In this document: positions 43,956-57,620 of the stretch, piece after piece
How the letters are laid out: every line of letters starts with the position of its first letter
Numbering within the stretch: the first letter of the stretch is position 1
NCBI GenBank assembly: GCA_022419385.1
Contig: JAJUBI010000006.1
Span: 1,364,001 to 1,428,000 of the forward strand
From: Paraconiothyrium sp. Pb-2020
Lineage: Eukaryota; Ascomycota; Dothideomycetes; Pleosporales; Didymosphaeriaceae
Direction of reading: 5' to 3'
Length of the DNA: 64,000 nucleotides
Notes under the pieces: generated by a model
What the model was told of the DNA's origin: nothing
The model's input: only the letters and a program-made list of their open reading frames with translations
Database searches by the model: none
Made by a program: the position numbers and the translations under genes

Positions 43956-44040
43956 TACCTAGTAATTTTCTATCTAATAGTTATCTAAAGTCCTATCTCT
44001 AGAATTTCTTCTATTATAGCTCTCCTCTATGGGTCTCCTC
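43956..44040 (+). repeat. LTR-B-like fragment
   Basis: A stretch containing CTAGTAATTTTCTATCTAATAG and the following roughly 60 bases matches 56676-56760 closely (there CTAGTAATTTCCTATCTAATAG, quoted only to 20 bases in either case: CTATCTAATAGTTATC). It is a shorter remnant of the same repeat family, isolated in unassigned AT-rich DNA. Confidence 0.55.
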
Positions 44041-45646
44041 ACAGGTCTCCTTAGAAAACACAAAAAGATAATATAAAAAGACTAGATTTATATACTAACC
44101 TAATTCAGATATTCGGGACTAATCCGGATTAGGTAATAGTATATATATAAATGATTAGACTAGCTTATAAGCTAGTCTATTATAGGAAATATTAATTATT
44201 TTAGTTTTTTATCTTTTATAAGAAATCTTATAAGATCTTATAAGAACTTATAAGTTCTTATAAAAACTTATAAGGATATTAAGAAGCTTATTATTAAGCT
44301 AAATATATATACTAATCTAGATATAAAATATAGAATTATTATATCTTAGGTTATTATAAATATTTATAATATTAGCTTAGTAATAGAAGCTAGTACTAAA
44401 TAGATAATTAAAACTTATATAACTTATATAATCTTATTAAAGATAGGTGAGTGTCTATTATAGAAAAGATTAGTAATATAAAGTTATATACTAGCTTCTT
44501 AATCTTATTCTATAGGTACTATACTTATTTAGCCTTTATAGGGATTAAGGAACACTTATTAATAGTGGTAATATACTATATTTTATAATTATTCTTATTT
44601 ATATTACTATAAAAGCTATTAATCTTAGGTGGCTTATATAATAAGTAACTATGCTATAGGTAAGCTATGTTAACTAGGGTAGGTTGTACTAGAGCTATAT
44701 ATTAGTTTTACTTATTATTATAGTCCTATCTATTACACCCTATAGGGTTTTTATATCTATTATATCTATTATAGTAGTTATTCTATTCTTAAGTATATAA
44801 TATAGCTTCTTTAGAAAGAGAGCTTAGTGTAGGGTCTATATAAGGGGTGTAGATATCTTAGTTAACTAGTATTACTAAATAGTGGTCCTGTGATGTATAG
44901 GAGGCCTAGAATATAAAATATATTATAGGAGGCATCTATACTTAGTGAGAGGTTAGGTGTAGAGATAAGAGTCTGCTGAATTAACTAGTAGATAGGGGCT
45001 AGTTATGTTATAAGATCTAAGGTCTATAATATATTAATTTATAACTTAGGTATTTATTATCTTAAATAGTAGTATTATAGTCTTATTAGGCCTTATCTTA
45101 CTAAGTATAATAGTAGTTTTGGTCTTTTTTAGTATTATTATACTCTTAATAGAGGCAAGGGTAGGTCTAATACTTATTACCTCTATTAGTAACTTATAAT
45201 AGTTTAGCCTATAAGTAGATTACCTCTATTAGCGTGTTATCTTACTTCTATTATATAATTAGTAAATAGCTTAATTTAAAGTATCTTACCTAGCTTAAGT
45301 AATCTTAACTACTTATAGTAATTTAGGAATTATAGTTTAAGCTTAATAAGTGTAGACTCTTAGGGTAGTAACCTCTTAATAGGTAGTAACTAGCTGTTTT
45401 TCTTATTTTATATAGTCTTAGAAAAGTATATTAAAGTTTACTTAATCTCTATTCTTAGTAGTAATATACTCTAAAATAGTTTATTTTATTTTCTTAAAGT
45501 TTTCTTAGAGTAAGTTAAGATTACTATATTACTTAACTAACTTGTTATTTATATAAGCTTATAACTAAATAATAGTATATTAGGCTTAAGGTTATTCTTA
45601 AATACTAGTAAGAAAGTCTTTTACCTATTTAGGTATAACTAGAGCC

Positions 45647-46137
45647 TATTATAAGGGGTTTCTATATACCTAACCTAGGCTAGTCTTATAGGTATTTAGT
45701 AATTAAGAGTGGATAAATAATAAAGGGTGTAAGAATATCCTAATCTTACTATAAAAGGTAAGGTAATAATTATATAAGAAAACTAATAGATTTTATATAG
45801 AAGATATACTTTAATTTCGACTATAAAAGATTAACTATAAAGAATAGAAAATACTTAAAGAACTATTTTAACTATATACTATTCTTTATTATTCTTATAA
45901 TTTCTTACTTTACTATACTTTAGGGAATTATACCTTCTAGATGGAAGTATTTTAAATAATCCTACTAAGCTTACCTACTTCTAGAATTCTACTCTCTTAG
46001 TAGAATTATAGTTATATACTAACTAACTTAACCTATCTAGATTCTTAGTATCTAATAATATATTAGCCTTTAGCCTTATTAGCTCTACCTTACTAAATAC
46101 CTTTATTTTTCTACTATTATTCTATAAAATTATAATA
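45647..46137 (-). repeat. LTR A1
   Basis: 491 bp aligned by eye to LTR A2 and to the solo LTR. Left end TATTATAAGGGG corresponds to TGTTATAAGGGG; right end ATTATAATA corresponds to ATTGTAACA. Both terminal TG/CA dinucleotides are changed by transitions (G to A, C to T). Confidence 0.65.
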
Positions 46138-49070
46138 TTATCCCCCCTCTTAAGGTTATTATCCTAATATTCTATAATAATTCTATAACCTCTAGTAGTA
46201 TAGTTATAAGGTATAAAGGTAGTAGTTTCCCTTAGTACTTCTATTATATTATATCCCTTTTCTAGCCTTCCTAACTATACCTAAGGTACTAAAATAATTA
46301 TTAACTAATTAGTACTATACTTATACTAATATAGTATATTTCTATAGCCTAGAGATACTAGTAAAGTATAAGTATTATATAAAGGAGAATATTCTAAAGT
46401 ATTTTATAGACACCTTAACTAGAGAGTATATAGTATATATTACTATTTATATAGAGTATAGCCTCTAGGTTTCTAAAAAAGAGTAAGAGTATATTTAGTT
46501 TAAAAAATATTAAAAGAGGCTTACCTTTCTTTTTATAGAGGCTGAACTTACCTACCTCTACTTTAAGATTACTTAAGTAGAGAAGAAAAAGTAGTTCTTT
46601 ATTATATATAATATTTATATAGCTAATATAATAAAGAGTTTAGAAAAGGGAGCCCTAAAAAGTAGAGCTACTAATATTTTATTTACTCTATTACTATTTA
46701 TACTCTTAACTAACTTAGGCTAGTTATAGGCTAATTCTTTCTTCTTTAACCTTACTAGATTTTTATCTAATTTTCTCTAACTAGGTTCTAATATTTATCC
46801 TTTTAAAGGTTTTAGAAGTTTTTTAGTAATTTCTTATAGTTTATAAGGTTTTCTTTTAGTTTTTATATATTATACTATTTTAGCTATCCTTTTTATTTAA
46901 CTAGGTATCTTTACTAACCTTTAATTATTTTTAGGTTCTTAATATTCTTAACTTTATACTTATTATCTTCTAGTTCTAGTTAGGTCTTAATTAGAGTATC
47001 TAGTAGTACTAGTTCTAGAAGGTTTTTATAAAAGATAGTATAAACCTTAGTACCTATTAGTAGAAGTAATTTATTTATAACTAGTCCTTTATTTTCTTAT
47101 ATATTAAAGAGTTCTACTTTTAATTAGTCTAGTTTCTTACTTAGTCTTTTTATTTTAAGGTTTTTCTAGAATAGGAAAACTTTATCCCCCTTTTTAAAAA
47201 TTAGTCTCTTAATTCTTTATTTATTTATATTTTTAGATACTAAGAGGGCCTTATAGGTAATTCTATCTTATAGTATAAGGTATAGGTCTCTTATTCTTTA
47301 AGCTTTATTCTATACTTTTATAGAAATACTTTCTATATTCTTTAAATTTTAATAAGTAACTAGCTTATATCTATAATTTATATAGTATAGAAAGTACCCT
47401 ATTATACCTAACTTAGTACTATTATATACTAATTACACTATAGGTAAGAGCTTAACCTAGTTATCCTATTATTTATTAATATAGAATTATAGATACTATT
47501 TTAGTGTCTAATTTATATATTCTATTTATTTATCTATTTATAGGTAAAAACTTATAGATAGGTTTCTATTTATACCTAATATAGCTATAAATATATTCTA
47601 ATATTTAAATATAAAGAGTTTATCTTAATTAGTAATAAATTCTTTAGGTAGACTATATTCTATAAATAGTGTTTTATAAACTTTATAGATAAGGTTCTCT
47701 ACTATTATAAATTCTTCTATAGGCCTAAACTTTACTACTTTAGTAAGTTATATATATTACTTAATAGTATTATATATTTATTTAGTTCTTAGCTATAGTA
47801 ATTTTAGAAGCTTTACTATAAAGTCTATTATTATACTTTACTATAGCCTTTTAGCTACTAGTAGTAGTTATAGAAGTTTATAAGGCTTATATCTCTTAGG
47901 CTTATTTTTATAATATACTAAATAGTTACTTATTTTTTTAGTAACTAGTTATTTAAGCCTTAGAATAGTATATTTATTTATAATGCAACACATTATTTCT
48001 TTAATACTTAGGTATTTTTATTCTCTTAACTTATATAGCTTTCTAATTAAGATAGGTATATATTAGTCTTTTACTAGTATTCTTTACCTATAATTTCTCT
48101 AGGTGTTATTAAAACTATTCTAAAATAGATTATACTTCTCTCTTTATTTCTTAGAGAGCTAAGAGTAGTTTTAAAAGTTATATATCTTAGATTCTATATA
48201 CTAAAATAAGGCTACTTATACTTTAATCTTTAGTTAGTTATACTCTAATATTCTATTCTTACATATTTATAATATAGTATTATAGAGGTTAGCCTTATCC
48301 TCTATTAGGTCTAATCTCCTACTTAAGGTATTAGCTATATTATTAAGGGTTCTAAATTAATAGTAAATTATAAAATTAAAGTTTACTAAGTACTCTATCT
48401 ATTATACTTATCTTTAGTTTAGCTTCTTAGTTATTATAAAGCTAGTAAGATTTTAGTAGTCTATCTATACTTTAGTTTTATAGTATACTCCTATAAGTTA
48501 TACTTCCTATTATTTAAAAATATCTACTACTACTAGTAGCTCCTTATTATAAATATTATAATTAAGTTCTACTCCTAAAAACTTCTAAAAATAGTAGAAT
48601 ACTAGTCTTTATTTTCTATTTTTATCTAGTTATAAGAGAATTACTTCTAGTATATAATCTAATATATCTATTTCTACCCTTATAGGTTTCTTAGAATTAA
48701 ATATCTAAAGTAAAGGTACTATAAGAAATATTTTCTTTTATCTTCTAAATTTCTCTAGTAGTCTTCTAATAATTAGCTAGATAACCTTATTATTCTTTTT
48801 CTTTATAAGATCTATTAATAGTACTATTATTTTAGAATAGTTCTTAATAAACTTCTAATAGAAGATAGTAAATCTTAGAAAGGATTAGATATTCTTTACT
48901 AACTTAGAAACTAGCTATTTCTATATAGTAGCTATCTTCTTTAAATCTTTAAATACTTCTTCCCTTAAGATAATAAATTCTAGGTACTCTATTTTTATAA
49001 TATAAAACTTATATTTATTTTAGTATATATAGAAGTAACTTATACTTCTTTAACTTTTTAAGTACCTTTT
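45647..49070 (-). mobile_element. Truncated family-A gypsy copy
   Basis: LTR A1 (45647-46137) is followed by a C-run (46142-46147; a polypurine tract on the coding strand) and about 2.9 kb of internal sequence parallel to 49569-52496. It covers the 3' half of a minus-strand element: integrase, RNase H and the last part of reverse transcriptase. It stops at 49070, exactly where LTR A2 begins. The full copy continues here toward the reverse transcriptase active site; this copy does not. The missing half is not found to the right of LTR A3, so a deletion or recombination has removed it. It is more heavily mutated than the 49-52 kb copy. Confidence 0.7.
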
Positions 49071-49568
49071 TGTTATAAGGGGGTTCCACGTACCTAACCT
49101 AGGCCGGCCTTACGGGTATTCAGTGGATAAGAGCGAATAAGTAATAGGGGGTTTAAGAATATCCTAACCCTGCTATAAAAAGTAAGGTAATAATTATATA
49201 AAAAGACTAATAGATCTTATATAGAAGATGCGCTTTAATTTTAACTATAAAGAAGAAGTTAACTACAAAGAATATAAAAGATACTAAAGTCCCTCTAGAC
49301 TATATACTATTCTTTATTATTCTTATAATCCCTTACTTTACTATACTTTAGGGGATTATATCCCCTTAGCAGAGGCATCTTAAGTAATCCTACTAAGCTA
49401 GCTTACTCCTAAGATTCTACCCTCTTAGTAGAATTCTAGTTATATAACACCTTAGCTAATTAGCCCTACTAACTAGCGTCTATTCTCTAGTTAGTAATAA
49501 AGGTGTTGCTAATATCCTACGTATAATTATTCCCTTTTACTAGATTTTAATCTATTATAATTATAATA
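49071..49568 (-). repeat. LTR A2 (3' LTR of the full element)
   Basis: 498 bp, exactly the length of the solo LTR at 59081. It starts TGTTATAAGGGGGTTCCACG and ends TATAATTATAATA. It is less altered than A1; its first 60 bases are nearly identical to the solo LTR in reverse complement. Confidence 0.8.
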
Positions 49569-49572
49569 ATAT

Positions 49573-49579
49573 CCCCCCC
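49573..49579 (-). other. Polypurine tract
   Basis: Seven consecutive C on the plus strand, so a G-run on the coding strand, just inside the 3' LTR. This is the expected place for the plus-strand primer in reverse transcription. The A1 copy has the matching run at 46142-46147. Confidence 0.6.
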
Positions 49580-52500
49580 TTTAGAGTTATTGTCCTAAAA
49601 CCCTAATATTATTCTATAACCTCTAGCAGCGCAGTTTCTTTTTAAAGGTAAAACTCCTATCTTATTATATCTTTTTTCTTTTCCTTGCCTCCCTAACTAT
49701 GCCTAAGGTATTAAAATAATTCTTAACTAACTATTATTATACTTATACTAATAAGGTACGTTTGTATAGCCTAGAGATATAAAAAAGTACAACTATTATA
49801 TAAAGGAAAATTCCTAAGTATTTTATAAATACTGTAACTAGGGAGTGTACTGCGTATATTACAGTTTATTAAAGTATAGCCTCTAGGTTTCTAAGAAAGA
49901 GTAGAAGCACGTCTAGTCTAAAAAGTACTAGAAGCGGCTTACTCTTTTTTTTATAGAAGCTAAGGTTACTTACCTTTACCTTAAGATTACTTAAGCAGAG
50001 AAAGAGGAGTAATTCTTTACTATAATAATACTTATATAGCTAACATAATAGAGAACTTAGAGAAGAAGGCCTTAAAGAGTAAAGTTACTAATATTCTGTC
50101 TATTCTATTACTATCTTTACCTTTAACTAACCTAGGCTAGTTATAGGCTAATACTTTTTTCTTTAATTTTTCTACCCTTTATCTAGACCTTAGAGTAACC
50201 TTCCTAGAGTGTTACTTCTCTAGAATTAACCTTTTTAGATTATAGCTTAAAAGTCCTCTAGTGCCTCCTTATAGTTTATAAGGTTTTCTTTTAGTTTTTA
50301 AGTATTATACTATTCTGGCCATCCTTTCTATTTAACTAGGTATTTTTACTAACCCTTAACTATTTATAGGTTCTTAATTTTTTTAACCTTATACTTATTA
50401 TCTTCTAGCTCTAGCTAAGTCTTAATTAAAGTATCTAGTAGTGCTAGTTCTAGAAGGTTTTTATAAAAGGTAGTATATACTTTAGTACCTATAGATAGAA
50501 GTAATTTATTTATAACTAGTTCTCTAGTTTCTTATACTTTAAAGAGTCCTACCCTTAAGTAATCTAGTTTTTTGCTTAGTTATTTTATCTTAAGATTTTT
50601 CTAAAATAGGAAAACTTTATCCCCCTCTATAAAGATTAGTCTTTTAATCCTTTACTTATTTATATTTTTAGATACTAAGAGGGCCTTATAAGTAATTCTA
50701 TTTTATAATATAAGGTATAGGTCTCTTATTCTTTAAGCTTTATCTTATGCTCCTGTAAAAATGCTTTCTATATTTTTTAGATTTTAATAAGTAACTAGCT
50801 TGTATCTATAGTTTACATAGTGTAGGGAGTACCCTATTATACCTAACCTAGTACTATTATACGCCAATTATACTGTAGGTAAGAGTTTAACCTAATTATC
50901 TTACTATTTATTAATGTAGAATTATAGGTATTATTCTAGTATCTAATTTATACATTCCGTCTATCTGTCTGTTTATAGGTAAAAGCTTATTAATAGCTTT
51001 CTATTTATACCTAATATAGCTATAAATATGTCCTAATATTTAGACGTAAAGAGTTTATTATAATCTATAATAAATTCTTTAGGTAGACTATATTCTATAA
51101 ATAGTGTATTATTAACTTTATAAGTAAGGTCTTCTACTATTATAGACTTTTCTATAGGCCTAAACTTTACTGCCTTAGTAAGTTAATCTACTATTACTAT
51201 AATAGTATTATATATTTATCTAGTTTCTAGCTGTAGTAATCTTAGAAGCTTTACTATAAAATCTATTATTATACTTTGCTATAGCCTTTTAGCTGCTAGT
51301 AGTAGTTATAGGAGTCTATAAGGCTTATATTTCTTAGGCTTATTTTTATAATATGCTAAATAGTTGCTTATTTCCTTAGTAACTAGTTATTTAAGTTTTA
51401 GAATAGTATATTTATTTACAATACAACGCGTTATTTCTTTAATACCTAGGTATCCTTATTCCCTTAATTTATATAGCTTTCTAATTAAGACAGGCGCGTA
51501 TTAGTCTTTTACTAGTATTCTTTATCTGTAATCTCTCTAAGTTTTATTAAAACTATTTTAGAATAGATTATACTCCTCTCTTTATTCCTTAGAGAGCTGG
51601 GAGTAATCTTAGAAGTTATATACCTTAGGTTCTATATACTAAAAAGAGGCGGCTTATACTTTAATTTTTAGTTAGTTATATTCTAATATTCTATCTTTAC
51701 GCATTTATAATACAGCGTTATAAAGGTTAGCCTTATTTTCTATTAGGTCTAATCTTCTGCTTAAAGCGTCGGCTGCGCTATTAAGAGTTCCTAGTTAATA
51801 GTAAATTATAAAGTTAAAGTTTGCTAGAAATTCTGCCTATTATACTTATCTTTAGTTAAGCTTCTTAGTTATTATAAAGCTAGTAAGGTTCTAGTAGTCT
51901 ATCTACACCTCTATTTTATAGTATACTTCTATAAGTTGTGCTTTCTACTATTTAAAGGCATCTACTACTGCTAGTAGTTTTTTATTATAAATATTATAGT
52001 TAAGTTCTGCTTCTACAAACTTCTAGAAATAGTAGAACACTAGTCTCTATTTCCTATTCTTATTTAGTTATAAGAGAATTACTCTTAGTATATAATCTAA
52101 TACGTCTATCTCTACTCTTATAGGTTTTTTTAGATTAAATATTTAGAGTAAAGGTACTATAAGAAATATTTCCTTTAACTTTTTAAATACCTCTAATAGT
52201 CTTCTAGCAATTAGCTAGATAACCTTATTATTTTTTTAATAAGATCTGTTAATAGTGCTGTTATCTTAAAATAGTTCTTAATAAACTTTTAATAGAAGTT
52301 AGTAAACCCTAGAAAGGATTAGATATCCTTTCCTAACTTAGGAACTAGCTATTTTTATATAGTAGCTATTTTCCTTAAATCTATAGACACTTCTTCCCTT
52401 AAGATAATAAATTCTAGGTATTCTATTTTTATAATATAAAACTTACATTTATCTAGGTATAGAAGTAACTTATACTTCTTTAGCTTTTTAAGTACCTTCT

Positions 52501-55500
52501 TTATATATTTCACGTGCTCCTCTAGCGTTCTACTAGAATAGATAAGTATATTATTAAGGTATACTGTATAGAATATATCTAAGTATTTATATAAGGCTTT
52601 ATTAATAACTGCCTAGAATGTTATAGGTACATTAGTTAAGCTAAAAGGTATAATTATATATTTATAGAGACTAAACTAGATTCTAAATATAGTCTTTTAC
52701 TTATATTCTTTTACTATTTATATACAGTAATACCTATTGTAAATATTAAATTTTATAAACTACTTAGTTCTATAGAGTCTATCTATAAGCTCTATAATTA
52801 ATAGTAGAGGGTACTAATTCTTAATTATAGTATTATTTAGCTATTTATAATTTACATAAAGTTACAGCTTACTATTTTTCTTAGATACCTATAGAATTAG
52901 AAACACTGTAGGGCTCTTACTATCTTAAATATAACCTTTTACTAGGTTCTTTCTTAAGTATTTCCTTAGTTTCTATTTCTAGTCTACTAATATTAGCCTT
53001 AGCTATTCTAGTTGTAGTTTTGTATCTTCTTTTAGGGGAATTTTATAATTCTACTCTTAGTAGTTAGAGAGTTCTTCTCTCTTAATTTCTTTAAAGAGTT
53101 CTGTATATTTCTTATATTCTAGCAGAATAGTTACCTTCTTTAATTTTTCTTCTAAGTCTAAGTATTATACCTAAATAATCCTAGCTTATTCTAGATTCTT
53201 TTTTAGAATCTTAGCTATTTTTATAGCTAAAATTTCTTTAGTTCTTTATTTAACCTGCTTATTTAGAGTATCTGGGGTCCTAGGTTTTACCTATTATAGT
53301 TATTAGGCTCTAGTAACTTTTAGTATTACTTTTTAGCTCTATATTATTTACTCTACCTAATCTATATTAGGGTTATATATAATTAGCTAGTTATATCCTA
53401 TAATAGCTTTTAAGCTTTCTAAATCTATAATAGTAAAGCTATATTAGCTTTTAAATCCCTTAATTCTAATAGGTAATAGTATTATTTCTAGGTATAACTA
53501 GCCTCTACTATAGCCTTAAGATATTATACTATTAGCTATCTTTAGCTATATAGGTACCTCCTTATCTTAGTATAGTAAATTATACTTTTCTACTACTTTT
53601 AGTAATATTAGACATCCTATTACGCTAGGGTCTATTAAAGCCTTTACTTAGAACCCTCTAATTATAACCTGCTTTATTATTTATAGTCTTATAGTACTAT
53701 TAGCTTCTACTCTATAAGCCTTTAGAACGCCCTTACTAGCTTAGCTTCTTACTTAGTAGTATTCTAGTTTTTTAATTACTCTTATATTTTATTATAGGTG
53801 CCTTTATAGTAGTATTATTTATAGAGAGAATAGTCTGTTCTAAGTTATCTTAATACTATTCTAAAGGGGTTATATAGAATTCCCTTCCTTTATAGGTGTC
53901 TATTCTTTAACCTAGTTTCTAAAGTACTATAGAGGTATTCTACTATTACTCTTTTCTAGTGCCTATACACAGTAATTATTTAGATATATTTAGATTCTTT
54001 ATTTTTCTCTTTATAGTAATTGCAGCCTATTATTATGTACTCCTAGTGTAATATAAACTTATAATTTAGATCTAGGGGGTCTACTACTATAGATTCCTTC
54101 TTACTAAGGTATCCTAAGCACTCTGGCCTTCTATAGTCTATTTATTTCTAAATTTCTATATAGTCTATATTTTTCCTTATAGGGCATGTGTCTGCGCACT
54201 TATACTGTAGTGTTTTATTATATTATTTTAGGCCTTATAGCTAGTTGTCTATTAAATACTTTTATCTCTAATAGATAGGGCAGCTGTCTATAAAATATAT
54301 ATTCTAATTTAGGGGTCTGTGGTTTCTAGCCTAATTATTAAACCTATATATATAGCAGTTTTAGCTTAGACACTTATCTTTGCCTAGTCTAAAATATTTC
54401 CTATCTCTAGGGGTCTTTCTTACTTAGTTTTGCTAATTCTAGTAGTAGGTATAATCTATTATATAGCACTGCCAGAACTTAGTCTATATATAACTATCCT
54501 TAATTCTAAGCTACTAAGTTAAGTTTCTTACTTTTTCTTATTAAGCTACTACCTACTTGTATATTTAGTATACGTCTGGCCCTATAATTCGGATTTTCCT
54601 ATAATAATTTAGGGCCTAGTGTGTAAGTTCCCTATAGACCTAACACTATTTTATAGTTACTTAGTATACTACTATTCTACCTAGTACCCTTAGATAGCTT
54701 TCCTTATTTAACCCTTTCTTAGGGTTAAGAGACTCTGCCCTAGGGGATCCTACTTCTATATCTAGTATTATAGTGTTATTAGGGATCTTACCTAATTCTA
54801 GTGTCCTAGGGCGTAGCGTTGCTATAGCTATTCTAATAATCTAAGCCTTTTTTCCTTAGACTGTTTTCTTAGGGTAATTAGCCTTAAAGTATCCCTATAT
54901 ACTACAGATTAGGCATGCTTTTTCTTAAAAGTATTATTATTAGAGATTATCTTATTTCTTTTATTATAAGGTTTATTTCTCTTTAGACTATACTTTATCC
55001 CCTATAATTATATCTCTATCTTAGTCTTACCTATCTCCCTAATAGGTCTTCTTTAAGTTTACCTTTTATTCTATAATAGGCTTTTCTAGTTCCTTCTTTT
55101 CTAGGTATTATTTATACAGGCGTTAGTCTACTTTAACTACTAACTTAATTAGGTCTTTAAAGCTTTTAGCTTTTCTATAGTATACTAGCTTATTCTTTAC
55201 AGTCTTCTTAAGTCTGTTATAAAAGGCTGCTTATAGTAGAGCGTCATCCTACGCAATTTAGGCTTATAACTTATAAAATTTAGCTATATACTTACTTACT
55301 AAGCTTTTCTATTTAAGGCGCTAAATTAATCTTTCTACTTATTATTCTTTATTTATATTACTAAATATAACTTTAATTTATTTCTTAAATTCTTTCTAGA
55401 ATTTAAAAACCTTAGTGGTTTCTTCTTTCTATTTATCTAGTTAGGTTTTATACGCTAGGAAGTTATTTATTAAGGGTCTTATCTATTAAGCAGCTTTACC

Positions 55501-55848
55501 CTTTATATATAATTTAGTAGCTAGTATCTTAGCATAGTTGTTACTAAATATATTAGAATTATATTAATAGTATAGGTCTATATTAGTAAAAAAGGTCTTT
55601 AGGTCTACCTTTTCTCTATTATATAGTTCTAGTACCTTAAACTGTATTTTAGCCGGCGCAACTATTAGTATAGGAGGTACTATTAGCACCTCTACTATAT
55701 TTTAGAGTTCCTGTATTTCTACTACTTAGGTAGCTAGTAGTGCTACTAAATTAGTTACTAGCCTAAAAGCTATACTTTCTATTAGGGCCCTTAACTTAGT
55801 TAAGCTTAAGAGTGTTGCTATAATATCTTAAATATTAGGTAGTTAAAG

Positions 55849-56338
55849 TATTATAAGGGGGTTCTACGTATCTAACCTAGGCCGGCCTTATAGGTATTTA
55901 GTAGATAAGAGCAGATAGATAATAAAGGGTATAAGAATATTCTAACCTTACTAAAAAAGGTAAGGTAATAATTATATAAAAAGACTAATAGATCTTATAT
56001 AGAAGATATACTTTAATTTTAACTATAGAAGTTAACTATAAAAAATAGAAATACTTAAAGAACTGTCTTAACTATATACTACTCTTTATTATTTTTATAA
56101 TCCCTTACTTTACTGTGCTCTAGGGGATTATGTCCCCTTAGTAGGAGTATTTTAAGTAATTCTGCTAAGTTTACTTACTCCTAGGATCCTGCCCTCTTAG
56201 TAGGAGCCTAGTTATTAATATTTACCTAATTAGCCCTACTAACTAGCGTCTGTCCTCTAGTTAGTAATAAAGGTGTTGCTAATATCCTATATATAATTAT
56301 TCCCTTCTGCTAGGTCTTAATCTACTGTAATCGTAATA
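55849..56338 (-). repeat. LTR A3 (5' LTR of the full element)
   Basis: 490 bp direct repeat of A2. Left end TATTATAAGGGGGTTCTACG, right end TGTAATCGTAATA. It carries more transitions than A2 at the left terminus but retains the GGCCGGCC core near 55883. Confidence 0.75.
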
Positions 56339-56762
56339 TGTAGATCTATAAAGGCTAAGAATATAGAGCCATAGAGTTAGAATTTATAAATCTATAGAGA
56401 TCTATAAACAGAGCCTATAGAGCCTAAGCTAGATAGTAGTATATAGAAATAGTAAATTACTACTAGTAATCCCTTATTATTAATTTATAATATAGTTTAC
56501 TATATCTAGGTTTCTTAAAAAAGATTACCTTTAAGTCTTTAGCAACACATTCTTATTATAGTAATTAATTAACACTTACCTATATATAATTTATATAACT
56601 CTGCACGCTACTTATCTCTTACTAAAACTCTACTAGGCCGCGGCTTACCACAGCGATAAGAAGGCCCTATTACACCTAGTAATTTCCTATCTAATAGTTA
56701 TCCGAAGTTTTATTTCTAGAATTTCTCCTATCTCGGCTCTTCTCTATAAGTCTCCTTATGGG
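56339..56762 (+). repeat. LTR-B fragment
   Basis: Matches 61650-61995 over most of its length. Shared landmarks are GGATTACTACTAGTAATCCC-like sequence, TTAGCAACACATTC and the GCCGCGGCTTACCACAG block (there GCCGCAGCTTACTACAG). The last 85 bases instead match 43956-44040. It abuts LTR A3 directly with no spacer; about 110 bases present at the left end of the 61.5-kb LTR are missing. Confidence 0.6.
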
Positions 56763-57279
56763 TATTACAATTACAAAGAATACCTATAGGATAAGTGTAA
56801 AGAATTATATAGTAGAAGTAATTATTAATAGTAGTAGTAGGCTAGGGCTAGACGCCTATTAGAAAAGCCTAACACTAATATTATATAATAATATCCGGCA
56901 GGAGCAGAGGCTTAGTAGAATAATAAGTATATATAATAATATTCTATAGGATAAGAATATCCTAGAGATATTATAAAGTCTAGGCATATTAGGGCTTTAG
57001 TAAGATAATAATAAAGAATTAGATAGTAATAAGGACTAGAATAATTAGTATAAAGTCTAGGGAATTCTTTAAGTACTTTTTATTCTTTATAGTTAACTTC
57101 TATAGTTAAAATTAAAGCATATCTTCTATATAAGATCTATTAGTCTTCTTATATAATTATTACCTTACTTTCTATAGTAAGGTTAGAATATTTTTATACC
57201 CTTTGTTGTCCCTCTACTCTTAATTACTAAATACCTATAAGGCTAGCCTAGGTTAGGTACATAGAACCCCCTTATAATA
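56763..57279 (+). repeat. Inverted LTR-A-like sequence
   Basis: The right half (about 57060-57279) is the reverse complement of LTR-A, ending CCCCCTTATAATA where the solo LTR has CCCCCTTGTAACA. The left end TATTACAATTACAA corresponds to the solo LTR start TGTTACAATTACAA, but the region between (to about 57050) is diverged. It may be a diverged subfamily LTR or a mosaic. No target duplication seen. Confidence 0.5.
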
Positions 57280-57284
57280 AATAC

Positions 57285-57620
57285 TAGATATATCTTTATA
57301 CTATTTAGGAGTTATAATTTAAATAAACTAGGGTAATTTGCTCTAGGACCTTATATAGTCTAATTTTTAGATAGTCTAGTTTATTTAATAGTTGTTTACT
57401 AGTAATATTTTTTTATAGTAGCTAGACTTTCTCTCCCTTCTCTAGCGTAGGCATAGGCTTATACTTAAAATTATAGTATTTTTCTATTTTTTTTATAGAA
57501 ATATAGTATCTTACTAGAGTTAACTATAAATCTATATAATTCTCTTAGCCTATTATTCTCTATCTATACTCTAAGACCTTATAGTTCTAGGTACTTAGTA
57601 GGCTACTAGGTTAAATCTAT
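57285..57620 (-). mobile_element. Gypsy integrase C-terminal fragment
   Basis: Read on the minus strand this gives GEKVWLL-like (with stops), KNITSKQLLNKLDYLKI and GPYKVLEQI-like sequence, the usual segment just before the end of a Ty3/gypsy integrase. It is followed at 57279 by the inverted LTR-like sequence, so orientation of the two does not form a normal element end. It is a small relic. Confidence 0.5.

Larger units (their letters stand above)
49071..56338 (-). mobile_element. Near-complete family-A Ty3/gypsy element, RIP-inactivated
   Basis: 7268 bp bounded by direct LTRs A2 (49071-49568) and A3 (55849-56338); coding direction is minus, so A3 is the 5' LTR. A gag zinc knuckle is readable near 54870-54920 with CCHC residues changed to Tyr and Gly to Ser. 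Reverse transcriptase lies around 52540-53000; its active site at 52541-52564 reads YLNNIL instead of YLDDIL (both Asp to Asn). RNase H and integrase traces follow toward 49.6 kb. A polypurine tract (seven C on the plus strand, 49573-49579) borders A2. Order gag, RT, RNase H, integrase is that of Ty3/gypsy. Flanking pentamers (49066-49070 and 56339-56343) do not match, so no target duplication remains. Confidence 0.8.
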
